Shown here piece by piece: positions 32,885 through 41,587 of a stretch of DNA of 63,455 bases. The notes under the pieces were generated by a model. It did not search any database and was not told the DNA's origin. It saw only the letters and a list, made by a program, of their open reading frames with translations. The translations under genes and the position numbers were made by a program. Within the stretch, counting starts at the first letter, position 1. Every line of letters starts with the position of its first letter. Source of the DNA: a virus. Where the stretch lies: positions 1 through 63,455 of the IMG/VR virus record IMGVR_UViG_3300043395_004412; one strand, written 5' to 3'.

Positions 32885-34078
32885 TTAGTTCTGTTTTTTT
32901 GTTTTTCTGTAGAACTCGTCATTAAAACTACCATGCGTATTATTTGAGATAAACTCAAAATTATATTTTTTTAATTCTGTTTTGTTTTTCGGATATATTG
33001 CCAAAAAAGGTATACCCAGTTTTCTTATGAAGGCTTTTTCTGCGTGGTCTTTATTTTTTTTAACTTGTATTGCATATGTTGTTCCGTTTATTGTTGCAGT
33101 CAAATCAATTCCGAAAACCATATCTACTATATTACCCCACGTTGAGAAATTATTTATGTTTTGTACGTTTTCTGGCAAATTATTTAGAAGCTCCTTAAAC
33201 TTTTCCTCAACTAAATCCCCTTCCTCGGTTGTTTTTAAAATTCTAGAAAAAACAGATTTCATTTTTATACTTTCTAAGTCTTTAAAAGATTCTAACAGGT
33301 CTAATTCAGCCAAACTCAAAGTTTTAATTTTGATTTGTTTTCTAGATTCAGTTTTCTGTAATAAACCCATCATTTCAGTATTCAAAATTTGACTTACGGG
33401 TCTTTGTTTGAAATATTCGTGAATTACCTCTGAGTCCGATTTTCCTGAGATAAGATTCTCAAGATACTTTTCTTCTATCATTGAACCCCAATTAACATAA
33501 TTGGTGTCTATTTTATTCAACAGACTCCAAATAACCTTATCTCCTTCGGTTTCCAAAATACCCCAGTAATTTTTATTTTCACATTTGAAAATCATTTCAT
33601 CTATTTTTTCTTCGAAGGTTGCTTTTGATTTGTCTGCCCAAGTAATAATACCAGCGGTTGAGTCAAATTCGTCAATTTTTTCTAAATCATCGATATTTGT
33701 CTCATACCATTTGTCGGATGGGGACCCAATTTTGAATTTCGAACCCAAAATTAAAGATTCTAATAAGAATTTCTTATTTGATTTTATTAAATTGAGATAA
33801 GTTTCGATACCTTCTTTCTTGATTTCTGTTTGTAGTGACCTTGTTGAGTTAATTCTTGAAGAAATATTTTTTTCTTTTTTTGTTTTCTCTGACTTTTCAA
33901 TTTCTTGGAAAAGTTTCTCAGCATTTTCTAGCTCTGTGTCTGATATTGGTTCTTTTCTCCAAACTTTTACCCATAAATCTTTTATTGATTTATCATCACC
34001 ATAATAATTCAAGATTTTTTTGAAAAGTTCTTCTTGTGATAGTTCTTCCTTAAGTATTTTTTTTATGAGTTCTTTCAT
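32885..34078 (-). CDS. tagged PD-(D/E)XK-like nuclease
   Basis: 397 residues. MKELIKKILKEELSQEEL is a tag-like helix with an L-K-E step. The C-terminal part (about 290-375) has the PD-(D/E)XK layout: GDLVEEKFKEL (helix Glu), MVFGIDLTATI (Asp) and YAIQVKKNKD (Q-x-K in place of E-x-K). The middle 200 residues are helical and unknown. TATTTAT at 34085-34091, six bases before the ATG. If delivered with phage DNA it could cut host or rival DNA. Confidence 0.7.
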   Translation of the reverse strand: MKELIKKILKEELSQEELFKKILNYYGDDKSIKDLWVKVWRKEPISDTELENAEKLFQEIEKSEKTKKEKNISSRINSTRSLQTEIKKEGIETYLNLIKSNKKFLLESLILGSKFKIGSPSDKWYETNIDDLEKIDEFDSTAGIITWADKSKATFEEKIDEMIFKCENKNYWGILETEGDKVIWSLLNKIDTNYVNWGSMIEEKYLENLISGKSDSEVIHEYFKQRPVSQILNTEMMGLLQKTESRKQIKIKTLSLAELDLLESFKDLESIKMKSVFSRILKTTEEGDLVEEKFKELLNNLPENVQNINNFSTWGNIVDMVFGIDLTATINGTTYAIQVKKNKDHAEKAFIRKLGIPFLAIYPKNKTELKKYNFEFISNNTHGSFNDEFYRKTKKQN

Positions 34079-34116
34079 TGTAAAATAAATATCAAAAAAA
34101 ATGAAACCCTTGTTTT

Positions 34117-34980
34117 CTATTTACCTGAATAATCGCCCAACAAAGTTATTGGTTGACTGTTTTTAAGTGATTCGAGTATTCCTTCTTCAATTTTACTCGA
34201 TGGAAACTTGTAATGTACTCTAATAAGTTTTATTCCATTGTTAAAACAATACTCATTTTTTATCTTATCGTTTTCCTGTATTTCATCGTATTTTCTTGCG
34301 TATTTGGTCTTGGGGTTAAAATGCTGCTCTCCGTCATACTCTATTACAGTATTAATATCAGGAATGTAAAAATCAAATCTCAATGGTCTACAATACTTTC
34401 CCTCAACTTTGTTATTACAATCTTCAAAAATTTTTTCACGGTTATCACATTTTCTAGAACCCATGCATTTAGGGTCGATTAAACCTTTTTCTACTAAAAT
34501 TTTCGCAATTAATTCTTCACCAGCGGATATTTTTTCAGGTACAAAATGAGAGGTTATTGATTGGTAAAAATCTTTACCTCTTTTGTTAGCTGCGTTAAAG
34601 TAATTAAAAGAATTTTTTTTGAATTGTGCCGCGGTTTTATATTTTTTCGCCTCTTGTTCGAGTTCATCAGGTGAATATTTGATTTTTGATTCAATATAGT
34701 CAAACCTGCATCCATTTCCTTTTAAATGATGAAATGGATAAATTTCAAAATATTCGTGACCTGTTTTTTTCAACCAATCTTCTCTGTGTTTGGGACATAT
34801 AATTTTGACTTTGTTTTTACTGTCCTTATAGTCAGTCAATGAATAATCATATTTCGGATTACCATCATCATCAACATGTATTTTTTTTGACGCATCAACA
34901 AATTCTTGAGTGGTTTTTTTATTTTGTCCACCCGCTTCCATCAATCTTGTATACTGAGATTCTGTTATGATAATTTTCAT
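34117..34980 (-). CDS. tagged Vsr-like endonuclease with DUF723-type and SHM-repeat domains
   Basis: 287 residues. Tag IIITESQYTRLMEAGG (residues 3-18). Residues 57-93 (KVKIICPKH, HHLKGNGC) match the zinc-binding module found beside homing nucleases. Residues 104-147 (DELEQEAKKYKTAAQF, RGKDFYQSITSHF) are one copy of the repeat present four times at 61554. Residues 200-221 (RFDFYIPDIN, IEYDGEQHF) are the PD-(D/E)XK core of Vsr-like enzymes. A homing-type nuclease carrying the virion-type tag is unusual. TATTTAT at 34986-34992, five bases upstream. Confidence 0.8.
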   Translation of the reverse strand: MKIIITESQYTRLMEAGGQNKKTTQEFVDASKKIHVDDDGNPKYDYSLTDYKDSKNKVKIICPKHREDWLKKTGHEYFEIYPFHHLKGNGCRFDYIESKIKYSPDELEQEAKKYKTAAQFKKNSFNYFNAANKRGKDFYQSITSHFVPEKISAGEELIAKILVEKGLIDPKCMGSRKCDNREKIFEDCNNKVEGKYCRPLRFDFYIPDINTVIEYDGEQHFNPKTKYARKYDEIQENDKIKNEYCFNNGIKLIRVHYKFPSSKIEEGILESLKNSQPITLLGDYSGK

Positions 34981-35002
34981 CTATCATAAATACAAAACAA
35001 AA

Positions 35003-35030
35003 TAAAAATCCCCTCACTAAGGAGGGGATT
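35003..35030 (-). terminator. terminator after the holin-like gene
   Basis: AATCCCCTC/GAGGGGATT hairpin, then TTTTTATTTTG on the minus strand. Confidence 0.8.
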
Positions 35031-35041
35031 AATGTGTTGTC

Positions 35042-35302
35042 TTACTCAACGGGTTGTTCTTCGGATTCTCCTTTAGTCTTATTAATCCATTTGTCTACCG
35101 AACCGATTCCAAATGAACCTAAAACTAACCATAGGAAAGCGTTAAAAATGAATTCATTAATGACTAAATCTTTCCCTAAATAACCTGTAATGATGTCTGC
35201 CAATGCAAACATAACCATCATCACAAAAGCTAAAAATCCTACAACACTTTTCTCATTGATTGAGTTGTTGTCGTTGAATAAGTTTGATAAGAACTTTTTC
35301 AT
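35042..35302 (-). CDS. two-span membrane protein, holin candidate
   Basis: 86 residues. Spans at about 20-40 (VVGFLAFVMMVMFALADI) and 49-68 (FIFNAFLWLVLGSFGIG), charged ends. Size and layout fit class II holins, and late-type TATTTAT at 35324-35330 lies 21 bases upstream. Distance from the endolysin (6 kb) makes this uncertain. Confidence 0.6.
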   Translation of the reverse strand: MKKFLSNLFNDNNSINEKSVVGFLAFVMMVMFALADIITGYLGKDLVINEFIFNAFLWLVLGSFGIGSVDKWINKTKGESEEQPVE

Positions 35303-35330
35303 ATTTTGGTAATTTACTTACCAATAAATA

Positions 35331-36317
35331 TTAGAATTCAGGCGCGTTTGCGTTGTAATTTTGTAGAATTTCTGCAGCACTCAAACTTTTCGTGTAACAA
35401 TAAACTCTAGCCACTCTACCATTAAGTAAATTTCCACCCGCAAATGTTCCAATATTTGTTGAGCCGTTACCTGGTCTTGGAGATTTATTTGCGGTGTAAG
35501 CACTATCAAAAACACCATTAACATAAAGTTTCATCCCGTCTGTTGTATTGAAGGTCAAAGCAACATAATACCATGTATTCAAATTGAAATTAGCTACTGA
35601 CGGGAATGCAATATAACTCGGCCAATCACTATGACCACAATATATTTTATGAGTTGCTCCAGCAACACCCATATACATAAAATGACCTCCACTAGAGCTA
35701 CTTATGATATTATTATCTTGATATCCGTTAAAATAAACCCAACAAGATTTTGTGTAAGCTGTTGAACCCAAAACTAATCCACTGCCTGTACCATATTGAT
35801 TCGAGCCGTTGAACGTGAAATACGATGGTGATGATGAGGTATAGGTCGGTGAGTTAACCAATGTAATATTTTGTTGGGGGTCAACTAAATCAAACCAAGT
35901 ATTTCCAGTTCCTGGATATGATATTGGATTACTTGCATCCAATTTCAAAGTTAAATTTTCTGTTACCACTTCTGAGTAAGAGGTCCAATATCCATTTGAA
36001 TTTAACCAATTTAATGCTTCAGTACTTCCTGTGAAAGTCTGTCCCGCTATCGTACTTGATAAATCGAGGAACTTATTTTTTGTTTTTCCATCTGTCCTAA
36101 AAAAACCGAGATAAGCGGGTGTGCCAACGGGGTTCGGTTGATTTCCAGTTGGGACGGGCTGTGCAATAACATAACCCAAATCTTGGTCAGGTCCATTCCA
36201 AAATTGTGGTGAATTTGTATACCCCGTTAATGGTACACCAATTGCAAAGTCACCTGACTGTATTGTTCCACCGATTGTTGTACCTGTATTATATGCGAAT
36301 GATTGTATTGTAGCCAT
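35331..36317 (-). CDS. tail fibre/adhesin with LamG-like C-terminus
   Basis: 328 residues. Residues 1-112 are a module shared with the next two genes ([49 protein letters not shown]). Residues about 120-328 are a concanavalin-like/LamG jelly roll (LKLDASNPISYPGTGNTW, SCWVYFNGYQ, NTWYYVALTFN, MKLYVNGVF, GRVARVYCYTKSLSAAEI). It should bind glycans on the host surface. No Thr-Pro linker here, unlike its paralogues. Confidence 0.8.
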   Translation of the reverse strand: MATIQSFAYNTGTTIGGTIQSGDFAIGVPLTGYTNSPQFWNGPDQDLGYVIAQPVPTGNQPNPVGTPAYLGFFRTDGKTKNKFLDLSSTIAGQTFTGSTEALNWLNSNGYWTSYSEVVTENLTLKLDASNPISYPGTGNTWFDLVDPQQNITLVNSPTYTSSSPSYFTFNGSNQYGTGSGLVLGSTAYTKSCWVYFNGYQDNNIISSSSGGHFMYMGVAGATHKIYCGHSDWPSYIAFPSVANFNLNTWYYVALTFNTTDGMKLYVNGVFDSAYTANKSPRPGNGSTNIGTFAGGNLLNGRVARVYCYTKSLSAAEILQNYNANAPEF

Positions 36318-36327
36318 TTTGTGTTTT

Positions 36328-37599
36328 TTAGTTAAAAGTCAAAGACCAATTGAGTAATTCGTGATTATCGTTAGCTCCTCCCGTTGCTGAACCAAATCCC
36401 ATGTAGTAAGAACCTGTATCAAATGAAAAGCTAGTAAATGTTTTATTTGCCGACACAGGTTTTGAATTGGATGTATTCCAATAAAGAGCAAAAGTTTGTG
36501 CTGAATGATTGTAATCACCCCAGAAATACATCGTTTGTCTCCAAAGTCCTGATGAAACCGAGTTAGCCGACTGAAGCACGTTATTTTTATACCAATTGTA
36601 ACTGTTATTGGTATAGGTTAAAAATGTGATTGCATTAATGGTGCCAACAGCCTGTATCAAACCGACACCTCCACCACCAGTTCCTGTCGAGTTATTAGTT
36701 GATGTCCACTGAACGCAATATCCATCTGCACCAGTTCCCCCACCGATAATGGTTTCCCATTGAGTAGAAAAATTTCTATCATATCTAATTGCAGATGTTC
36801 TATAAACATTACCCACCTGGTTATTTCCTGCCGTAGTCAGATAAAGAATATTTGAACTAACCGCAGCATTACCTAAAAGTGTAAGTCCTGCGGTGGATGA
36901 GAAATTAGAATAACTGAATCCTTGTGCGTTTGGAGTTCCCGATGGGGTGTTAGTTGGTGTTGGGGTTTTTGTTGGTGTTTGAGTCTGAGTGTTTGTTGGA
37001 GTAGGAGTGTTTGTTGGAGTAGGAGTTTTTGTTTGTGTAGGTGTAGCCGTAAGTGTAGTTGTTGTAGTTGGTGTAATTGTTGGAGTTAAAGTTTGGGTAG
37101 GTGTAGGCGTAGATGTATTAGTTACAGTTTGTGTAGGTGTAGCCGTAAGTGTAGTTGTTGTAGTTGGGGTGAGTGTTTGCGTTACCGATGGGGTCGGTGT
37201 GTTTGTTGGTGTTTCGGTTTGCGTTATTGTAGGTGTGGGTGTTGGTGTAATTGGGGTAAATGTTGTGGAATAACCATTGGTGTTTAACCAGTTGTATGCA
37301 TCCAACCCATCTGAAAAATTTTGTCCTGAAATTGCATTTACTAAATCAATAAATTCACTTGTGGAGAAACCATTTGTCCTAAAAAATCCCAAATAAGCCG
37401 ATGAACCAACAGGATTTGGTTGCGCTCCTGAAGATACAGGTTGTGCAATTACATAACCCAAACTATCATCTGGACCATTCCAAAATTGTGGTGAGTCGGT
37501 AAAACCTGAAATGGGAGTACCAATTGCGAAATCGCCAGATTGAGTTGTTCCTGATATTGGAACTAAGCTTGGATTATATGCGTAAGGAATTGCCATCAT
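36328..37599 (-). CDS. tail fibre/adhesin with Thr-Pro linker
   Basis: 423 residues. N-terminal shared module (about 1-118), then roughly 100 residues of TPT/TQT repeats, then a C-terminal beta-sandwich domain (about 230-423) that differs from both paralogues ([40 protein letters not shown]). The plan, constant base, flexible stalk and changing tip, suits receptor binding. Its start codon sits next to the stop of the upstream paralogue. Confidence 0.75.
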   Translation of the reverse strand: MMAIPYAYNPSLVPISGTTQSGDFAIGTPISGFTDSPQFWNGPDDSLGYVIAQPVSSGAQPNPVGSSAYLGFFRTNGFSTSEFIDLVNAISGQNFSDGLDAYNWLNTNGYSTTFTPITPTPTPTITQTETPTNTPTPSVTQTLTPTTTTTLTATPTQTVTNTSTPTPTQTLTPTITPTTTTTLTATPTQTKTPTPTNTPTPTNTQTQTPTKTPTPTNTPSGTPNAQGFSYSNFSSTAGLTLLGNAAVSSNILYLTTAGNNQVGNVYRTSAIRYDRNFSTQWETIIGGGTGADGYCVQWTSTNNSTGTGGGGVGLIQAVGTINAITFLTYTNNSYNWYKNNVLQSANSVSSGLWRQTMYFWGDYNHSAQTFALYWNTSNSKPVSANKTFTSFSFDTGSYYMGFGSATGGANDNHELLNWSLTFN

Positions 37600-38918
37600 T
37601 ATAGACCGTATTTTGACTTTGTATTATTATAGTTTTGTAAAACTTGAGCTCCCGACAGTCCAACGTTGTAAATTTGGCAAGCGCCTAGTCTGTATGTACA
37701 TATTGTTGTAGTTGTGGTCATGTCTGTTGATGTAGGGTAACCTAAATTGAAATACATCGGTAATGAACCACCAGCATTGTAAGGTGTATCTCTTGAATAG
37801 GTTGAACTTCCTACACTACTTCCATTTACATATCCAGTTAAAGTACCATTATATGTCCAACCAACATAATACCAGTTGTTAAGAGCATAAGTTCCTGATG
37901 TTATGGGTGCCGTGTTGATTGTATACGGCCAAACACCAAATAAAAATCTATTACTTGAATCTCTTTGAATTTGAGCGTCATACCAACCTCCATCAGGGGT
38001 TAAGTTACCTTGTTCGGAATATATTATACCATTCGATGTTGGGTAAATCCATAAGAACATAGATTGATTTGTTCCTGTATTAGCGGGGGACAAATAAGGG
38101 TTGATATTGGCCGTATAGATATATTCGAACGTGCCTCCATCAATTGTAAGATAATTTGGAGAACCACTTGTATAAACTATCGTTCCCGTCAAAGTTCCAT
38201 TGATGTTTCCTTTAAGGTCAGTAATAACTGAGCCTGAACCGCTATATGAACTTGAATTTTGTATATCCCAATTCATAATCAAATTGGTCTGAATCAAAGC
38301 TGTTGTTGGTGAAGGTGTTACTGTTGGCGTTGGTGTAGTTGTTTTGGTTGGAGTTTGAGTTACTGTTGGCGTTGGTGTAGTTGTTTTGGTTGGAGTTTGA
38401 GTTACTGTTGGCGTTGGTGTAGTTGTTTTGGTTGGAGTTTGAGTTACTGTTGGCGTTTGAGTAGGAGTAGCGGTAAGAGTGGTTGTTGTTGTTGGCGTTG
38501 GTGTAGTTGTTGTCGTTGGGGTATTTGTAGGTGTTTCGGTTTGTGTTATTGTAGGTGTGGGTGTTGGTGTAATGGGGGTAAATGTTGTGGAATAACCGTT
38601 GCTGTTTAACCAATTATATGCATCCAATCCATCTGAAAAATTTTGTCCCGAAATTGAGTTAACCAAATCTATGAACTCAGAAACCAAAAATCCGTTTGTC
38701 CTAAAAAATCCCAAATAAGCAGATGAGCCAACAGGATTTGGTTGGTTTCCCGCTGATATAGGTTGTGCAATTACATAACCCAAACTATCATCTGGACCGT
38801 TCCAAAATTGTGGTGAATTCGTAAAACCTGAGATTGGACTACCTATCGCAAAGTCTCCCGATTGGGTTGTACCCGATATCGGAATTAAACTTGGGTTGTA
38901 TGCGTAAGGAATTGCCAT
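37599..38918 (-). CDS. tail fibre/adhesin with Thr-Pro linker and LamG-like tip
   Basis: 439 residues from ATG at 38918 ([15 protein letters not shown]), chosen because TATTTAT at 38925-38931 ends six bases before it; the longer frame would translate through the promoter. Shared N-terminal module, a stalk with a 14-residue unit in tandem copies ([14 protein letters not shown]), and a concanavalin-like tip ([36 protein letters not shown]). First gene of the fibre set 35331-38918. Confidence 0.8.
   Translation of the reverse strand: MAIPYAYNPSLIPISGTTQSGDFAIGSPISGFTNSPQFWNGPDDSLGYVIAQPISAGNQPNPVGSSAYLGFFRTNGFLVSEFIDLVNSISGQNFSDGLDAYNWLNSNGYSTTFTPITPTPTPTITQTETPTNTPTTTTTPTPTTTTTLTATPTQTPTVTQTPTKTTTPTPTVTQTPTKTTTPTPTVTQTPTKTTTPTPTVTPSPTTALIQTNLIMNWDIQNSSSYSGSGSVITDLKGNINGTLTGTIVYTSGSPNYLTIDGGTFEYIYTANINPYLSPANTGTNQSMFLWIYPTSNGIIYSEQGNLTPDGGWYDAQIQRDSSNRFLFGVWPYTINTAPITSGTYALNNWYYVGWTYNGTLTGYVNGSSVGSSTYSRDTPYNAGGSLPMYFNLGYPTSTDMTTTTTICTYRLGACQIYNVGLSGAQVLQNYNNTKSKYGL
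38317..38455 (-). repeat. 42-base tandem repeat in fibre stalk
   Basis: Copies beginning at 38317, 38359 and 38401, plus a partial at 38443, are near-identical and in frame, each encoding 14 residues. Copy number can change by slippage without breaking the gene. Confidence 0.85.
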
Positions 38919-38946
38919 TTTTTTATAAATATCTATTCTATTTTCA

Positions 38947-39507
38947 TCAACATTGACCCCAATTGATGACTTTGGTTCCAACTACTTGAATGAAAGTTGC
39001 TCCATCCGTGATAGTGAATTTAGCACCTACAGGGGGGATTGAAAATTGTCTATTCCCGTAAACATTATCTCCAGGTCTTAATTGATGAAATGGTTTTGGT
39101 GCGTAAATGGTAACATTACTCGGGGTCCCATAGTCAATAGACTCACATACGTCTTGATACCAATTTCCTGTTATTAAATTTTCTATGAAAACAGGTGTAG
39201 GTGTAAAGGTTGGAGTTGGGGTATAGGTCGCAGTTGGAGTTGGTGTGTGAACCGTTGGTGTTACAGTCATTGTTGGTGTAACCGATGGGGTCAGAGTTGC
39301 TGTCGGAGTCGCGGATGGGCATGGACCCATAATTTGAATATTCAGAGGAGAACTATATTCTTCCTGTAATAAATTTTCAGCACAAACATATGCTCTATCC
39401 AATGGGTTCAAAGGGGATACACTTATAATTCCTGTACATCCCGTCCAAACGTAATATCCTTCTTCAACTGTGTTATAATTGGTTATTTCGTAGTAATTAC
39501 ACGCCAT
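38947..39507 (-). CDS. virion-surface-type protein with Thr-Pro stalk
   Basis: 186 residues. A Cys-containing N-terminal domain (MACNYYEITNYNTVEEGYYV), a TPT stalk of about 35 residues, and a small C-terminal beta domain (NVYGNRQFSIPPVGAKF). It does not share the N-terminal module of the following fibre genes. TATTTAT at 39512-39518 ends four bases before the ATG. Probably a fibre accessory or short fibre. Confidence 0.65.
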   Translation of the reverse strand: MACNYYEITNYNTVEEGYYVWTGCTGIISVSPLNPLDRAYVCAENLLQEEYSSPLNIQIMGPCPSATPTATLTPSVTPTMTVTPTVHTPTPTATYTPTPTFTPTPVFIENLITGNWYQDVCESIDYGTPSNVTIYAPKPFHQLRPGDNVYGNRQFSIPPVGAKFTITDGATFIQVVGTKVINWGQC

Positions 39508-39530
39508 AACAATAAATAGAATGGGGGGAT

Positions 39531-39561
39531 AAAAAAAAAGGGGGACACCGTCGTGTCCCCC
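39531..39561 (-). terminator. strong terminator
   Basis: GGGGGACAC/GTGTCCCCC followed by nine T on the minus strand. It ends the 39838 transcript before the fibre promoter. Confidence 0.9.
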
Positions 39562-39682
39562 GAATCTCCGTCGAGATAAATTTGGTCCTATTTTTTTTAG
39601 ACTAAGGGGCCGAAGACCATCAAACCCGTGGGAGTGGACAACTCCTATTTCTATTTTACGCCTGAAACATCCAAAAGAAGGC

Positions 39683-39838
39683 TTAGGTTGTTAGTTTATT
39701 AAGGATGAAACTGGAATTACCTTTCCATGTAAACCTCCCGTGTTTGGTTTGTCCATAATTTCTGAATTTATAAAGCGGAGAAGAAATCAGGAAGGGTGAG
39801 TATGGGGAACCACCGCTCGTAAACATTCCGCTGTCCAT
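39683..39838 (-). CDS. small protein (51 aa) or RNA from a host-type promoter
   Basis: Frame begins MDSGMFTSGGSPYSPFL and is basic, Ser- and Tyr-rich. The promoter (TTTG at 39875-39878, 20 bases, TATCTTTG at 39847-39854) is eight bases before the ATG, and the transcript would run about 280 bases to the terminator at 39531, with a hairpin-rich 3' part (ATCTC/GAGAT near 39574-39587). The transcript could be a functional RNA rather than an mRNA. Confidence 0.45.
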   Translation of the reverse strand: MDSGMFTSGGSPYSPFLISSPLYKFRNYGQTKHGRFTWKGNSSFILNKLTT

Positions 39839-39846
39839 TTGTTTTA

Positions 39847-39878
39847 CAAAGATAAGAAAGATTTTAATGCCTTCCAAA
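39847..39878 (-). promoter_or_regulatory. host-type promoter
   Basis: TTTG, exactly 20 bases, TATCTTTG on the minus strand. Confidence 0.7.
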
Positions 39879-39916
39879 TCTTTTCAAAAAATTCAGATAA
39901 AAATCTGAAAATTTCG

Positions 39917-40004
39917 TGGTTGGGAGTGGAGTCGAACCACTGGCACACGGTGTTCACCCGCTGCTCTACCATAAACCCCGAAGAGTTACTGAGCTACCTC
40001 AACC
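39917..40004 (-). tRNA. tRNA-like gene, probably tRNA-Phe(GAA), with D-loop hairpin insert
   Basis: Acceptor GGTTGAG/CCCAACC (one mismatch), D stem GCTC/GAGC, T stem AGTGG/CCACT with TTCGACT. The D loop carries an extra stem AACTC-TTCG-GGGTT (39974-39987), a UUCG tetraloop. The anticodon stem seems four pairs (GCGG/CCGT) with loop GTGAACA, giving GAA. It has its own host-type promoter. The unusual parts leave decoding function uncertain. Confidence 0.6.
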
Positions 40005-40014
40005 AATTGTCTTA

Positions 40015-40047
40015 CAAAGATAAGAAATCTTTTTCGGACCGCCAAAA
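40015..40047 (-). promoter_or_regulatory. host-type promoter for the tRNA-like gene
   Basis: On the minus strand TTTTG (40043-40047), 20 bases, TATCTTTG (40015-40022), 11 bases before the tRNA 5' end. The rest of the gap up to 40153 shows nothing clear. Confidence 0.75.
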
Positions 40048-40153
40048 TTTGTAAGAACTTTTTTTGTTCGAATACCGAGTATCTTTCATCGCCTTTAAGT
40101 TCCGAACTGAACACAAAACTAATTACTATTTCCTATTCCGTCAAATTTTTTGG

Positions 40154-40160
40154 TATTTAT
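40154..40160 (+). promoter_or_regulatory. late-type TATTTAT element
   Basis: GGTATTTATTTTTATG: ends four bases before the nuclease ATG. Confidence 0.6.
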
Positions 40161-40164
40161 TTTT

Positions 40165-40806
40165 ATGAAGAAATTATTTTTAACCACCATTTTGTTTTTA
40201 AGTATAGGAATTTCATATTCACAAGATACTATAAGAGTGAATCACACAAATTACACTACTGTTTTTTCCAAATCAAAAAAATATCCTGTAGTTGTCGAAT
40301 GGTGGGTTACCAAAGACATGGTGAGTTGCCCGTATCCATTAAAAAGAAAAGACAACTTTAAACCTGACCCAAAGCTATTTCAATACACTGATTTATTAAA
40401 AGATTATGTGGGAAGTGGTTTTGATAGAGGACATATGATGCCTGCCGCAGATAATCTTTGCCAAACTCAACAGGTTCAAGATGAATGTTTCTATTTTTCT
40501 AACATGGCTGCACAATATCATAGTTTGAATGCGGGTGATTGGAAGTCTCTAGAAACCTATGTGAGAGAGGAATCAAAGAAAAGTGACTCAGTACGAGTGT
40601 GGTGTGGGAATTTGGGTGAAATAAAAAAAATTGGTTCGGTATCAGTACCCAAGTATTGCTGGAAAGTAATTTACATCAAGAAAGAAAATATATGGAAATC
40701 ATTCTTATTTAATAACGACAATTCAAAACCTGACGGGTTTCAAAATAACGAAGTCAAGTTATCTGAAATTGAAAAAATGACGGGTTTTAAATTTAAGAAT
40801 TTATAA
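40165..40806 (+). CDS. secreted DNA/RNA non-specific endonuclease (DRGH family)
   Basis: 213 residues. Signal peptide MKKLFLTTILFLSIGISYSQ, then the NUC1 fold with catalytic DRGHMMPAAD (DRGH at 87-90) and metal-site Asn in FYFSNMAAQ. Upstream ATG at 40150 would begin inside the promoter element. Exported to the periplasm, it could degrade DNA of competing phages or free DNA at lysis. Confidence 0.88.
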   Translation: MKKLFLTTILFLSIGISYSQDTIRVNHTNYTTVFSKSKKYPVVVEWWVTKDMVSCPYPLKRKDNFKPDPKLFQYTDLLKDYVGSGFDRGHMMPAADNLCQTQQVQDECFYFSNMAAQYHSLNAGDWKSLETYVREESKKSDSVRVWCGNLGEIKKIGSVSVPKYCWKVIYIKKENIWKSFLFNNDNSKPDGFQNNEVKLSEIEKMTGFKFKNL

Positions 40807-41089
40807 CACCGTCAAGATATTTTTTTATTGTCCTTCTAATTTTTTGCTCCCCTAAAGCAACCCAGTCATCTTCAATCATTTGAAAAATTTTCCCGACTAA
40901 GTATTTTTTATTGCCGACTAGTGGTCTTGTTTTATCGTCAATTTGTATTAATTTAAGAGGAGTTTTCATCCAATCAAAATTGATTTCATGAGTTGGGAAA
41001 TGTCTTTTCAGATAAGTCAAAAGTTCATCTGAAGTATCGTCAACATATTTTGATAAAATTTCTTTTCTTTCTTCCTCTGTAATACGCAT
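40793..41089 (-). CDS. tagged hypothetical protein
   Basis: 98 residues from ATG at 41089: MRITEEERKEILSKYVDD, an EExRxEIL tag with an I-T-E step at 3-5. This start is chosen because TATTTAT at 41094-41100 ends four bases before it; the next ATG upstream overlaps the element. The body is a small alpha/beta domain with a basic end. Convergent 14-base overlap with the nuclease gene. Confidence 0.65.
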   Translation of the reverse strand: MRITEEERKEILSKYVDDTSDELLTYLKRHFPTHEINFDWMKTPLKLIQIDDKTRPLVGNKKYLVGKIFQMIEDDWVALGEQKIRRTIKKYLDGVINS

Positions 41090-41093
41090 AATC

Positions 41094-41113
41094 ATAAATA
41101 TAGGTCTATTTAT
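41094..41113. promoter_or_regulatory. divergent late-type TATTTAT elements
   Basis: ATAAATA at 41094-41100 serves the minus gene (four-base spacing); TATTTAT at 41107-41113 serves the plus gene at 41129 (15 bases). Only six bases separate the two. Confidence 0.6.
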
Positions 41114-41128
41114 TTGAAAATCTAACAC

Positions 41129-41263
41129 ATGGCAAAAGCAAAAGGCGGCGCGAGAGCTGAATCAAGAAAAATTACTTTCGGTAAAAGAAAAGGTGGAGTT
41201 GCAAAGAAATCTTATAACAAAAACAATCCGAGACCGAAAGCATATCGAGGTCAAGGACGCTAA
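41129..41263 (+). CDS. small very basic protein (44 aa)
   Basis: Begins MAKAKGGARAESRKITFGKR and ends PKAYRGQGR, with about one third Lys/Arg. Composition suggests nucleic-acid binding, perhaps DNA condensation inside the head. Late-type promoter. I have a sense of similar small proteins in other phages, but know no function. Confidence 0.65.
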   Translation: MAKAKGGARAESRKITFGKRKGGVAKKSYNKNNPRPKAYRGQGR

Positions 41264-41299
41264 CTTTAGTTTTCTATAAATTGAGTTATAATTTTTATC

Positions 41300-41587
41300 A
41301 TGTTAGATAAGAAAAGAAGACTATTTCGCCTAATAGAAACCTACATCAATGATTACCAAAAAGAAGCTGTGGAGGAGATGTATGGTGTTGGTACAAGAAT
41401 CAAAATCCACAACATTGTAGAGTCTCAAACTCAAAAGTCAATTTTATTCGAGGCTGTGATTATTTTGGGTGAAACTATAACTGAACAAGTTATGGATAGA
41501 AAATTAGCCGATGTGTTAATTCAGGATGCGATGGTCTATTTTTTTCCTGACCAATCAATTAAAACTTATGTAAGGTGGGATGTTTAG
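41300..41587 (+). CDS. hypothetical protein
   Basis: 95 residues, alpha/beta, no known motif. The start is at a clear ATG after an A+T-rich leader. Convergent overlap of four bases with the next gene. Confidence 0.6.
   Translation: MLDKKRRLFRLIETYINDYQKEAVEEMYGVGTRIKIHNIVESQTQKSILFEAVIILGETITEQVMDRKLADVLIQDAMVYFFPDQSIKTYVRWDV

Noticed and set aside
36989-37287. Open plus-strand frames rich in Val/Gly or Cys/Arg opposite the fibre stalks (also 38355-38609)
   Set aside because: They are the complement of Thr-Pro repeat coding DNA, have no promoter or start context, and show composition only explained by the repeat.
38317-38570. Regular tandem repeats resembling a CRISPR array
   Set aside because: Units are contiguous and in frame with a Thr-Pro stalk; there are no unique spacers.
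38919-38981. Longer start for the fibre gene
   Set aside because: The extension reads through the TATTTAT element, and the paralogue at 36328-37599 starts at the equivalent MAIPYAYN.
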